Below are positions 1-6,594 of a stretch of 14,135 nucleotides of DNA, in pieces. Source of the DNA: Halanaeroarchaeum sp051744605 (GTDB lineage: Archaea; Halobacteriota; Halobacteria; Halobacteriales; Halobacteriaceae); contig JBNJDE010000058.1 in assembly GCA_051744605.1 (NCBI GenBank), positions 1 through 14,135 of the forward strand, read 5' to 3'. The position numbers and the translations under genes are program-made. The notes under the pieces were generated by a model that was not told where the DNA came from, ran no database searches, and saw nothing but the letters and a program-made list of their open reading frames with translations. Each line of letters opens with the position of its first letter. Position 1 is the stretch's first letter.

Positions 1-760
1 CTGGGACGCGGACCGAGTTCCCCGAACGAGTGGGGAGGCGGCAGAACGCCGGGTGCTGCTCGTGCCGGATCCGACGACGAACTACGTCGACCCTGGGCCG
101 GGAAAGGCCGCCATCGAGGTCCTCGAGGCGGCCGGTTGTCGGGTCGAACTCGCCCCGAACGCCGAGGACACCGGCCGGTCGGCGTACTCGAACGGGCTCC
201 TGGACCGGGCGAGCGAGCAGGCCCGCGACACCGTCGAGACGCTGACGCCGAGGGTGGCGGCGGGATGGGACGTGGTGTACGTCGAGCCCTCCGATGCGGT
301 CATGGTGCAGGACGAGTACGCCGACCTTCTATCAGGCCTCGACGACGTCTCGGCGCTGCAGGCGAACACCTACGGGATCATGGAGTACGTCGACACGTTC
401 GCCCTCGACGAGGCCATCGAGTGGGAGACGCCGGACGTCGCGTTGACCTACCACGGCCACTGCCACCAGAAGAGCGTCGGCACCGATCATCACGCGGCCC
501 GCGTGCTTGAGCGAGTGGGCTACGCGGTCGACGAACTCGACTCGAGTTGCTGCGGGATGGCGGGGTCGTTCGGCTACGAGGCAGAACACTACGAGTTGAG
601 CACTGCGGTCGGTGATATCCTCTTCCAGCAGGTCGAGGAAAGCGAGGGGGAGCGCGTGACGACGCCGGGTGCCTCGTGTCGAACCCAGTTCGGCGATAGC
701 GAGGTCGTCGAGGAAACGCCACCGCATCCCGTCGAGGAACTAGCGATCGCGCTTCCCTGA
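1..760 (+). CDS. FAD-binding and (Fe-S)-binding oxidoreductase, D-lactate dehydrogenase (GlcD-GlpC fusion) type, C-terminal part only
   Basis: The frame is open to the left edge (it reads in phase from base 2), so the gene begins outside the window. The GTG at 53 is an internal Val, not a start. About 250 residues are visible. They form the cysteine-rich CCG region of the heterodisulfide-reductase/GlpC type: GHCHQKSVG around base 464, the paired cysteines of SSCCGMAGSFG around 548, and a last motif PGASCRTQFGD near 676. In the family these cysteines carry electrons from the FAD domain to the membrane quinone pool during oxidation of D-lactate or another 2-hydroxy acid. Haloarchaeal members are commonly about 1000 residues with FAD domain, 4Fe-4S domain and CCG domains in that order. 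The FAD half is not visible, so the substrate is inferred. It converges on the APC-Usp transporter gene with six bases between stop codons, and a hairpin lies just beyond (772-795). Confidence 0.8.
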   Translation, partial: WDADRVPRTSGEAAERRVLLVPDPTTNYVDPGPGKAAIEVLEAAGCRVELAPNAEDTGRSAYSNGLLDRASEQARDTVETLTPRVAAGWDVVYVEPSDAVMVQDEYADLLSGLDDVSALQANTYGIMEYVDTFALDEAIEWETPDVALTYHGHCHQKSVGTDHHAARVLERVGYAVDELDSSCCGMAGSFGYEAEHYELSTAVGDILFQQVEESEGERVTTPGASCRTQFGDSEVVEETPPHPVEELAIALP

Positions 761-795
761 GTGGCCTCAGTGCTGGTTCCGTCGCTTGAACCAGC
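757..795. terminator. Two stem-loops at a convergent gene junction
   Basis: A small inverted repeat, CTGAG-TGGC-CTCAG at 757-770, contains both facing stop codons (TGA at 758-760 on plus; TGA read from 769-767 on minus). Twelve bases past the plus-strand stop there is a perfect 8-base inverted repeat, GCTGGTTC at 772-779 and GAACCAGC at 788-795, with an 8-base loop. It is followed only by a short GTTTC, so it is not a classical oligo-T archaeal terminator. It lies inside the last codons of the minus-strand transporter gene and would sit in the 3' end of the oxidoreductase mRNA. A role in termination or 3'-end stability is inference. Confidence 0.35.
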
Positions 796-3178
796 GTTTC
801 ACTCTCGATCCGATACCGACGTCTCGTTTCGCCATGATGACGGGACTGCTGGCACGTTCGCCGATCGACTCCGGCAGGCCGCCGAAGAGCAACTGCTGGA
901 ACATGCCTTCGCGGGTCGCCCCGATGGTCGTCAGGTCGTAGTCGTCGGTCATCTCGACGATGGTGTCGACGACGGCAGTCCCCTCGACGACGGACCCATC
1001 CACCCGAACGTCACCTTCGAATTCGGCGACGGTCTCGTCGACGATCTCCTGGACGGCCGCCTTCTCGGCATCGCTCGCGTCGGGGTCGACGACGTGGGTG
1101 ACGTGAATCGATGCCCCGGTCGCGTGGGCGATGGACTGCGCGACCTCCGCAGCGAGTTGTGCATGCGGTCCACCCGCCGTCGGCAGCAGGATGGACTCGA
1201 TGGACCTCGTCCCCGGTTCGATCCGTTCCACGAGGACGTCGCACTGCGCCTTCGAGATGACGTCGTCGACGTTGCTGCCGAAGACGAAGTCGCGGCGACG
1301 AGGCCGGCTCCGCCAGCCCATGAGCACGGTCTCGACGTCCAAGTGCTCGATCGTGTTGAGGATCGCCTGGGAGACGTCGTGCCCGATGCGGATGGTCCCG
1401 CTCGTCGGGACGTCGGCCTCCTCGCCGATGGCCATCGCCCGGTCGAGGACGGCCCGCTCTTCGTCGACGAACTGGCGCCCCTCCGAGAGCGGCGTCTGCT
1501 GCGGGACGGTGACGACGTTCATCACCAGGATCTCGCCGTCGTTCTCGCTGGCGAGATCGATCGCCGTCCGCATCAACTGCTCGACGGTCTCCGGATTCGC
1601 GACGGGGACGAGGATCTGATAGTCGGTCTCGGCCGGGGTGCTCTCGGTGATGACGGCCGGTGACTCGCGCTCGAGTTTCTCCGTCTCCTTCTGTTTCGAG
1701 TACCCGAGATAGAGCACGAGGCCGAGGCCCATCCACAGCGCGGTCGTGACGAGCGCGACCAGACCGTGGTTCCCGGTCCCGATGCCGATGGCCTCCAGTC
1801 CCAGCGCCCGGATGAGAAACGGCGTGAGGAGCAACTGGAGCCCGATGCCGATGAGCGGTGGCCACGGCATGTACGGGACCGTGTAGGTGCGCGGGAGATC
1901 CGGGTGGGTCTGGCGCATCCGGATCAGCGTCCAGTTCACCTGGACGAACAGGAGGATGAACATGATGTCCGCCGAGGCGGCGACGGCCTCGATCGGGAGC
2001 AGGACGGCCATCCCGGCGATGAGCACCGCGGAGAGGAAGATGGCCCAGTGGGGCGTGCGAGTGCCCTGGTGGATCCGGTCGAAGAACCCGGGCAACGAGC
2101 GGTCCCGCCCCATGGCGAAGGAGACCCGCGAGGAGGAGTAGATGGTCGCGTTCAGCGCACTCATCGTGGCGGTCAACCCGGCGACGAGCAGGAGGGGGAT
2201 GCCGTAGGGGACGAACTGCCCGGCCGCGCGGATGATCCCCAGTTCCCCCATCTCGCCGAGCAGTTGCCAGGTGTACTCCGGCGGTGCGCCAGCGAAGGGC
2301 TGGGCAAGTTCGAGTGCTTCCGCCGTCACGTCGATGCCGCCGATGGCCGCGAACGCGACCAGGACGTAGATTGGGACGACGATCGCGAGCGAGTAGAAGA
2401 CGGCTTTGGGGATGTTCTCACCGGGGTCGACGACCTCCTCGCCCGACTGGACGATGATCTCGTACCCCTCGAAGGCGATGTACGTGAATCCCATCGCCCC
2501 GATGATGCCGATGGCGCCGGCCGGGGCGAAATTCGGGTTCGTGAGGAACTTCTGGGGCCACGTCGGATTCGCGAGCGTCGCCCTGAAGCCGAAGACGACG
2601 AAGACGGCGAGGATCACGACCTTGATGACCGTGACCACGATACCGGCCTTCCCGGTCTCCTCGGCCCCCATGAAGTTGATGTAGGCGAACGCGACGACGA
2701 GCAGGACCGCGAGCAGTTTGTCGACGACCCCCGGCGTGATCACGCCGAAGAACGCGAAGCCGTGGCTCAGGGAGGTCCCGTAGATGACGAATTCGAGCAA
2801 GAAGGCACCGAAGGTGACGGCGTACAGGGAGGCGGCGACCGCGTGCGCGAACCAGCTCATCCACCCGGCGAAGAACCCGTTCGGGTCGACCAGCGCCTCC
2901 TTGACCCAGAGATAGCCACCACCGGCCTCCGGGAAGGCCGCCCCGAGTTCGGCGTACGAGACGGCGGTGAACAACGCCACGAACCCGTTCAGGGCGAACG
3001 CCAGCACGAGCGCTGGGCCGGCGATACCGGCCGCGAACCCCGTGAGCGCGAAGACCCCCGCACCGATCATCGCGCCGACACCGATGAAGGTGATGTCGAA
3101 GAGGCTCATGTCGCGGGAGAGCTCCGTCGACACGACGCCCGACTCGTCCCCGGTCTCCGCCGACGACTCCTCAGACAC
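767..3178 (-). CDS. APC-superfamily amino acid permease fused to two C-terminal universal stress protein (UspA) domains
   Basis: The protein is 803 residues from the GTG at 3178. That start is chosen because a purine-rich GGGGGAG (complement of 3184-3190) lies five bases upstream and the next residues (VSEESS...) open a short acidic cytosolic tail. Longer in-frame extensions read into the promoter region. Residues about 25-495 are hydrophobic with some 12 membrane segments. The first carries the APC signature FIGVGAMIGAGVFALTG, and the EGYEI stretch in the middle is typical of the family. Two Usp-like alpha/beta domains follow, about 519-653 (begins DYQILVPVAN) and 660-785 (begins IESILLPTAGG), ending in a basic tail. 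The family imports amino acids or related cations across the cell membrane; the Usp domains probably bind nucleotide and modulate transport. Neither Usp domain shows the textbook G-2X-G-9X-G(S/T) ATP loop clearly, and the substrate cannot be told. Divergent from cspA. Confidence 0.88.
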   Translation of the reverse strand: MSEESSAETGDESGVVSTELSRDMSLFDITFIGVGAMIGAGVFALTGFAAGIAGPALVLAFALNGFVALFTAVSYAELGAAFPEAGGGYLWVKEALVDPNGFFAGWMSWFAHAVAASLYAVTFGAFLLEFVIYGTSLSHGFAFFGVITPGVVDKLLAVLLVVAFAYINFMGAEETGKAGIVVTVIKVVILAVFVVFGFRATLANPTWPQKFLTNPNFAPAGAIGIIGAMGFTYIAFEGYEIIVQSGEEVVDPGENIPKAVFYSLAIVVPIYVLVAFAAIGGIDVTAEALELAQPFAGAPPEYTWQLLGEMGELGIIRAAGQFVPYGIPLLLVAGLTATMSALNATIYSSSRVSFAMGRDRSLPGFFDRIHQGTRTPHWAIFLSAVLIAGMAVLLPIEAVAASADIMFILLFVQVNWTLIRMRQTHPDLPRTYTVPYMPWPPLIGIGLQLLLTPFLIRALGLEAIGIGTGNHGLVALVTTALWMGLGLVLYLGYSKQKETEKLERESPAVITESTPAETDYQILVPVANPETVEQLMRTAIDLASENDGEILVMNVVTVPQQTPLSEGRQFVDEERAVLDRAMAIGEEADVPTSGTIRIGHDVSQAILNTIEHLDVETVLMGWRSRPRRRDFVFGSNVDDVISKAQCDVLVERIEPGTRSIESILLPTAGGPHAQLAAEVAQSIAHATGASIHVTHVVDPDASDAEKAAVQEIVDETVAEFEGDVRVDGSVVEGTAVVDTIVEMTDDYDLTTIGATREGMFQQLLFGGLPESIGERASSPVIMAKRDVGIGSRVKRWFKRRNQH

Positions 3179-3245
3179 GCAAACTCCCCCGTGGTAGGTG
3201 AATCCCGGCCGCCGAATCTGCCATACGTCCAACGCTTTCGGCGAC

Positions 3246-3258
3246 CGTGTTATCTCTT
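3246..3258 (-). promoter_or_regulatory. Possible TATA element for the APC-Usp transporter gene
   Basis: Read on the minus strand, this stretch gives AAAGAGATAAC, an AT-rich patch in otherwise GC-rich DNA about 70 bases before the GTG start. That placement would give a leader of some 45-50 bases, consistent with this gene having a visible Shine-Dalgarno-like sequence, unlike its neighbours. The match to a TATA box is weak. Confidence 0.25.
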
Positions 3259-3310
3259 TGGGAGGGTCCCCGGGCCGCGACGCCCCGACCCCCGCGGTAC
3301 CACGACTCAA

Positions 3311-3324
3311 GGAAGCCTTATGCC
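3311..3324 (+). promoter_or_regulatory. BRE/TATA-like promoter of the cold-shock gene
   Basis: GGAAGCCTTATGCC ends about 26 bases before the ATG at 3350. The purine-rich GGAAG resembles a TFB-recognition element and CCTTATG a haloarchaeal TATA variant. Archaeal transcription starts about 25 bases downstream of TATA, so the mRNA would begin within a few bases of the ATG and be leaderless or nearly so. No Shine-Dalgarno sequence is present, which agrees. Confidence 0.5.
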
Positions 3325-3349
3325 TCGGCCCCGTCTACGGAGTATTGTA

Positions 3350-3544
3350 ATGGCAAAAGGTACGGTTGACTTCTTCCACGAGCGGAAGGGTTACGGCTTT
3401 ATCGCTACGGACGACGCAGACGACGACGTTTTCTTCCACATGGAGGACATCGACGGCCCCGACCTCGAAGAGGGCCAGGACGTTGAATTCGACATCGACG
3501 ACGCCCCCAAGGGCCCGCGCGCCACCAACCTGACGCGCCAGTAA
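3350..3544 (+). CDS. cspA: Cold-shock domain protein (CspA family)
   Basis: A complete 64-residue single cold-shock domain, the usual length for haloarchaeal CspA. It begins MAKGTVDFF, contains the RNP1 motif KGYGFIA (residues 13-19) and the RNP2 motif DVFFHMED (about 26-33), and ends KGPRATNLTRQ. These aromatic and basic residues lie on the beta-barrel surface that binds single-stranded RNA or DNA, so the protein probably acts as an RNA chaperone. It is very acidic (runs such as DDADDD), as expected for a cytosol with molar KCl. The ATG at 3350 is preferred to an in-frame ATG at 3320 because 3320 lies within the TATA element and would add an arginine-rich leader unlike the family. It is divergent from the stress-domain transporter and has its own promoter. 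Confidence 0.93.
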   Translation: MAKGTVDFFHERKGYGFIATDDADDDVFFHMEDIDGPDLEEGQDVEFDIDDAPKGPRATNLTRQ

Positions 3545-3580
3545 GTTCGTTTCGTCACAGTACAGTTCTCAGACTTCCCA

Positions 3581-3608
3581 CGCTCCCAAAGCGTTCGCTG
3601 TGGGAGCG
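3581..3608 (+). terminator. Inverted repeat between cspA and ubaA
   Basis: A perfect 8-base inverted repeat, CGCTCCCA at 3581-3588 and TGGGAGCG at 3601-3608, with a 12-base loop. It starts 37 bases after the cspA stop and is followed by CACGTTTTC. It could form a hairpin at the 3' end of cspA mRNA. Its proximity to the ubaA TATA-like box (3615-3622) means it could equally be a regulator-binding palindrome. Which of these is right cannot be decided from sequence. Confidence 0.4.
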
Positions 3609-3613
3609 ACCAC

Positions 3614-3623
3614 GTTTTCATAC
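3614..3623 (+). promoter_or_regulatory. TATA-like element of ubaA
   Basis: GTTTTCATAC is the only AT-rich patch between the inverted repeat and the ATG at 3644, centred about 25 bases upstream. This predicts a leaderless or near-leaderless transcript. There is no Shine-Dalgarno motif before the ATG. Confidence 0.45.
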
Positions 3624-3643
3624 CCCCGACCCAAGGGACTGGC

Positions 3644-4462
3644 ATGACCGACCTCGACCTGGACCAGCGCCAACTCGATCGATACGCCCGTCACATCATC
3701 ATGGACGGGATGGGGCCATCCGGACAGAAGGCCCTCCTCGACGCCGAGGTACTGGTCGTGGGCGCCGGTGGACTCGGCTCCCCCGTCATCCAGTACCTCG
3801 CAGCGGCCGGCGTGGGGACGCTGCACATCGTGGACAACGACGTCGTCGAGCGGTCGAACCTTCAGCGCCAGACCATCCACCGCGACGCGGACCAGGGCCG
3901 GCCGAAGGTCGAATCCGCCGCCGAGTTCGTCCGCGGCTTGAATCCGGACGTCGAGGTCGTCGCCCACGACGTCGAGTTCACCCCGGAGAACGCCGAGGCG
4001 TTCGTCGCCGACAAGGACTACGTCGTCGATTGCTCCGACAACTTCCGAACGCGGTATATCGTCAACGACGCCTGCATCCTGGCCGACGTTCCCTTCTCTC
4101 ACGGCGCGGTCTTCCGCTACGAGGGACAGGTCACGACCTTCGAAGGTGGCGACGATTCGCCCTGCTATCGGTGTCTCTTCCCGGAAGCACCCCCCGAGGG
4201 CACCGTTCCGGACTGTGCGACCGCCGGCGTCCTGGGGGCGGTCCCCGGCACCATCGGCACCATCCAGGCGACCGAGGTGACCAAGGGGATCATGGACGTG
4301 GGCGAGCGCCTGGACGGCCGACTCCTGTTCTACGACGCCGAGCGCATGGCGTTCGACGAGATCGAGATCGAGCGCAATCCCGACTGTCCGGTCTGCGGCG
4401 ACGACCCGGCGATCGACTCGGTCGCCGACGTCGAGTACGTCGATAGCTGCGCTATCGAGTGA
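3644..4462 (+). CDS. ubaA: UbaA/MoeB/ThiF-like E1 adenylyltransferase (SAMP-activating enzyme)
   Basis: 272 residues, close to the length of the Haloferax volcanii UbaA. Family members adenylate the C-terminal Gly-Gly of small ubiquitin-like modifier proteins (SAMPs), as MoeB does for MoaD. In haloarchaea this single E1 serves protein sampylation, molybdopterin synthesis and tRNA thiolation. Visible features are the N-terminal RYARHIIMDGMG of the family, the nucleotide-binding GAGGLGSP (40-47), ERSNLQRQ (69-76), VVDCSDNFRTR (127-137), a zinc-binding pair CYRC (174-177) with CPVC (248-251), and the candidate catalytic cysteine in PDCATAGVLG (Cys191). There is no rhodanese domain, so it is of MoeB type rather than MOCS3/Uba4 type. 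The SAMP partner is not in the window. The gene stands alone and meets the methyltransferase gene head-on at its 3' end. Confidence 0.92.
   Translation: MTDLDLDQRQLDRYARHIIMDGMGPSGQKALLDAEVLVVGAGGLGSPVIQYLAAAGVGTLHIVDNDVVERSNLQRQTIHRDADQGRPKVESAAEFVRGLNPDVEVVAHDVEFTPENAEAFVADKDYVVDCSDNFRTRYIVNDACILADVPFSHGAVFRYEGQVTTFEGGDDSPCYRCLFPEAPPEGTVPDCATAGVLGAVPGTIGTIQATEVTKGIMDVGERLDGRLLFYDAERMAFDEIEIERNPDCPVCGDDPAIDSVADVEYVDSCAIE
4440..4458. terminator. Perfect 8-base hairpin at the convergent ubaA/methyltransferase junction
   Basis: TCGATAGC, a 3-base loop TGC, then GCTATCGA. It occupies the last codons of ubaA (stop at 4460-4462) and lies just past the methyltransferase stop (read at 4466-4464). 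It can fold in either transcript. No T-run follows on either strand, so a bidirectional terminator or 3'-end stabiliser is inferred, not shown. Confidence 0.4.
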
Positions 4463-4463
4463 G

Positions 4464-5480
4464 CTACCCGTCGAGCCAGCCGTGTGAGACCCGCCAGCCG
4501 GCGGCCGTCGGCGCTATCGATTCGATCGTGGGCAGGTGGATGTCCCGCTCCTGTTTCGTGACGACCCTGGTGTCGTAGTTCGTCGCCTCGTAGCCCGGCG
4601 TCTCCTCGCGGTCGGCGACGAATCGACGGTGCGCGTCCAGTCGCTCGCGGCTCCGTTCGCTCGCGAGCTGGCACACGTCAGCACTGTCGGGATCGAAGCC
4701 CTCGACGAGGTCGGCATCGACCTCGACGCCCACCGACGCTCTCGCACTCGCCATCGCCGCGAGCGTCGTCGTCCCCGTTCCCCAGAACGGGTCGAGGACG
4801 CTGTCTCCCTGCACGGAGTACATGTTGATCAGTCGGTACGGAATCTCGAAGGGGAACGCTCCCGTCCGGTCTCTGGGACCAGCGTCGAGGGCCTGTCGTT
4901 CGCCACGGACCTCCCAGACGTCGGAGAACCAGCGATTGCGTTCCTCCCAGAAGTAGCTACTCCGGCCGCGACGGTCGCTGTCGGGACGGCGCAGCCCGCC
5001 CTTCCTGGCCAGCAGGATGTATTCGTGCTCCAGGGTGACGTAGGCGTTCGGCGGAATGGTCCCCGAGCCCATGAACTTCGCCGCGCTATTGGCGGGTTTC
5101 CGCCAGAGGACGTCCGGGAGTGGCGTGAGTCCGGCCTCCTGGAGCGAGGCGAGGACGGTCGCGTGGTTCGGGTACAGCTGGAAGTCGCCGTTCACCGTCC
5201 GCGTCGCGTCGCCGACGTTGATGGCGGCGATGCCGCCCGGCGAGAGGACTCGGGCGACTTCCCGCCAGCCTGCCTGGAGGACCTCGTGCATCAGGTCGTA
5301 GGCCAGCGCACCGTCTCCCGCCGCGAGGGCGTCGCCGATGGCCGGATCCAGCGCGGAGAAGGTCTCGTCCCACATCTCGATCATCGGGTACGGTGGCGAG
5401 GTGACGACTAGCGCCACCGACTCGTCGGCGAGCGGCAGGTCGCGGGCGTCCCCCGCGACGACGTGATGGTTCGTCTCCAC
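4464..5480 (-). CDS. zim: Orphan DNA methyltransferase, beta-class N4-cytosine type (probable CTAG modification methylase Zim)
   Basis: 338 residues from the GTG at 5480, which follows the TGA of the actin-like gene by one base. A longer in-frame reading would overlap that gene and adds a non-conserved Arg/Pro-rich segment. Catalytic motif IV is TSPPY (27-31), with the SPPY form typical of N4-cytosine enzymes. The AdoMet-binding motif I comes later as DPFWGTGTT (230-238). Motif IV before motif I is the beta-class order. The N-terminus (GDARDLPLADES, then TSPPYPMIEMWDE) resembles the haloarchaeal family annotated as CTAG modification methylase. That assignment is from memory, without alignment. 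No restriction endonuclease gene lies nearby, so it looks solitary. CTAG is nearly absent from the window, in line with this target. It is the last gene of the mutS-mutL-actin-like cluster. Confidence 0.72.
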   Translation of the reverse strand: METNHHVVAGDARDLPLADESVALVVTSPPYPMIEMWDETFSALDPAIGDALAAGDGALAYDLMHEVLQAGWREVARVLSPGGIAAINVGDATRTVNGDFQLYPNHATVLASLQEAGLTPLPDVLWRKPANSAAKFMGSGTIPPNAYVTLEHEYILLARKGGLRRPDSDRRGRSSYFWEERNRWFSDVWEVRGERQALDAGPRDRTGAFPFEIPYRLINMYSVQGDSVLDPFWGTGTTTLAAMASARASVGVEVDADLVEGFDPDSADVCQLASERSRERLDAHRRFVADREETPGYEATNYDTRVVTKQERDIHLPTIESIAPTAAGWRVSHGWLDG

Positions 5481-5481
5481 G

Positions 5482-6555
5482 TCAGAACTGATCCATGTCG
5501 ACGAGCCGGTCGGCGATTCGATACGCCCCGATCGCCGCGGCCGCATCCGGCTCGGCGGGGGCGACGGCCTCCACGTCTCGGCCCAGTTCATCGGCGAGTC
5601 GGCTGGCGAACTCGTCGACGATCCCCGGGATACAGGCCATCCCGCCGGTGAGAACGACCTCCCGGTCGAGGGCGTGCCGATAGATCTTGACGGTGTCGTT
5701 GGCCAGCTCCGTCAAAAACACGTTGGCCACGTGGTCGACGACCTCGTCCAGGTAGTCGTCGATAGCGTCCGGGACACTCGTTTCGATCGTGTACTCGTAC
5801 GTGCCGCCGCCGGGTTGCTGGATCACGTCGTCGAACGGTTCGTACTCGTCGAAACTGGCGTGGGCTTCCTTGTACTCGCGAGCGGTCTGGAGGTCGATGT
5901 TGACCCGCCCCTGCGTCTCCTCTTCGACGTTCGCAGCGATGGCCCGATCGACGGCCGTCCCGGTAACGGCCCCCGTCGTGTAGGAGGCGAGTTGCTCACC
6001 GCGACGGAACGCCGACGCCTCCAGGTTGGTCGATCCCATGTTGATCGCGACGAACGTCTCGTTGATCGCCTCGAGGTCGTCACCGAGAGCGGGCACCGCT
6101 CCGCAGAGCGATTCCGGATAGCTTCGGAGACCATCACGGCCGATCGGACCGTCCTCGATGGCGGCTTCCAGTCGGTCCAGACCGGCTGGGTTGTCTATCG
6201 TCGGGACCGCCAGCACCACGGCGCTGTTCTCGGGGAGGGCGTGTGACTCGGCGAACTCGCGGAGATAGGTACTCGTCTGGTTCGTCCCCTCGTCGTCCTC
6301 GGGGAGGCCAGACCGGAGCATGTAGGTCACCCGATCCGGATATTCGGCAGCGGCTTCTTCGCCGAAGACGACCTCCGTCTCCCCCGTGAGGGCGTCTTCG
6401 TAGGTCGCGAGACACGTCAACGCCTGATGCACCGTCGGCTGCTGGCCGCCGGCTTCCGCCACGACGGTTCGCGTACTGCCGACCTTCACGCCGAGCGGTT
6501 CGATCGTTGGTTCCGCCGTCCCAGTATCCACTGTCTCCGGATCATCGTCGGACAT
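5482..6555 (-). CDS. Actin-like (salactin/volactin-type) filament protein candidate
   Basis: 357 residues from the ATG at 6555. An in-frame TTG at 6570 would add only MVETS and is less likely. The order of features follows the actin/Hsp70 fold: GVKVGSTRT (22-30) at the phosphate-1 position, VVLAVPTIDNP (113-123), AINMGSTNLEA (170-180) at phosphate-2, and VLTGGMACIPG (301-311) as the adenosine motif, with the ending AAIGAYRIA usual for MreB/ParM relatives. Haloarchaeal proteins of this kind (salactin of Halobacterium, volactin of Haloferax) form dynamic filaments linked to DNA partition or cell shape. Assignment to either subfamily is by recollection and context. The usual Asp of phosphate-1 is Lys24 and that of phosphate-2 is Asn172, so ATP hydrolysis by the standard mechanism is in doubt. 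It lies 39 bases after mutL and one base before the methyltransferase gene. Confidence 0.7.
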   Translation of the reverse strand: MSDDDPETVDTGTAEPTIEPLGVKVGSTRTVVAEAGGQQPTVHQALTCLATYEDALTGETEVVFGEEAAAEYPDRVTYMLRSGLPEDDEGTNQTSTYLREFAESHALPENSAVVLAVPTIDNPAGLDRLEAAIEDGPIGRDGLRSYPESLCGAVPALGDDLEAINETFVAINMGSTNLEASAFRRGEQLASYTTGAVTGTAVDRAIAANVEEETQGRVNIDLQTAREYKEAHASFDEYEPFDDVIQQPGGGTYEYTIETSVPDAIDDYLDEVVDHVANVFLTELANDTVKIYRHALDREVVLTGGMACIPGIVDEFASRLADELGRDVEAVAPAEPDAAAAIGAYRIADRLVDMDQF

Positions 6556-6578
6556 GGACGTCTCTACCAATGGGCCGC

Positions 6579-6587
6579 CCTTAACTG
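6579..6587 (-). promoter_or_regulatory. Possible internal TATA element before the actin-like gene
   Basis: On the minus strand this reads CAGTTAAGG, 24-32 bases before the ATG at 6555, inside the 39-base gap after mutL. Spacing fits an archaeal TATA box giving a leaderless mRNA. It would allow the actin-like and methyltransferase genes to be expressed apart from mutS-mutL. The match is modest. Confidence 0.3.
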
Positions 6588-6594
6588 TAGGCGG

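Noticed and set aside
761..1663. Plus-strand frame of 300 codons directly after the oxidoreductase
   Set aside because: It lies opposite the Usp domains and has repetitive Asp/Gly/Arg composition typical of antisense GC-rich DNA.
3320..3349. Upstream in-frame ATG for cspA
   Set aside because: It lies inside the TATA-like element, so it would not be in the mRNA, and it adds an Arg/Pro-rich leader foreign to cold-shock proteins.
1766..3544. Long plus-strand open frame (592 codons) over the transporter gene and into cspA
   Set aside because: It is an antisense frame kept open by high GC. It is Arg/Asp/Glu-rich with no domain, opposite a clear permease, and only its last 64 codons are a real gene (cspA).
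4464..5480. Restriction-modification system
   Set aside because: Only the methyltransferase is present. Both neighbours are identified as other families, so there is no candidate restriction enzyme in the window.
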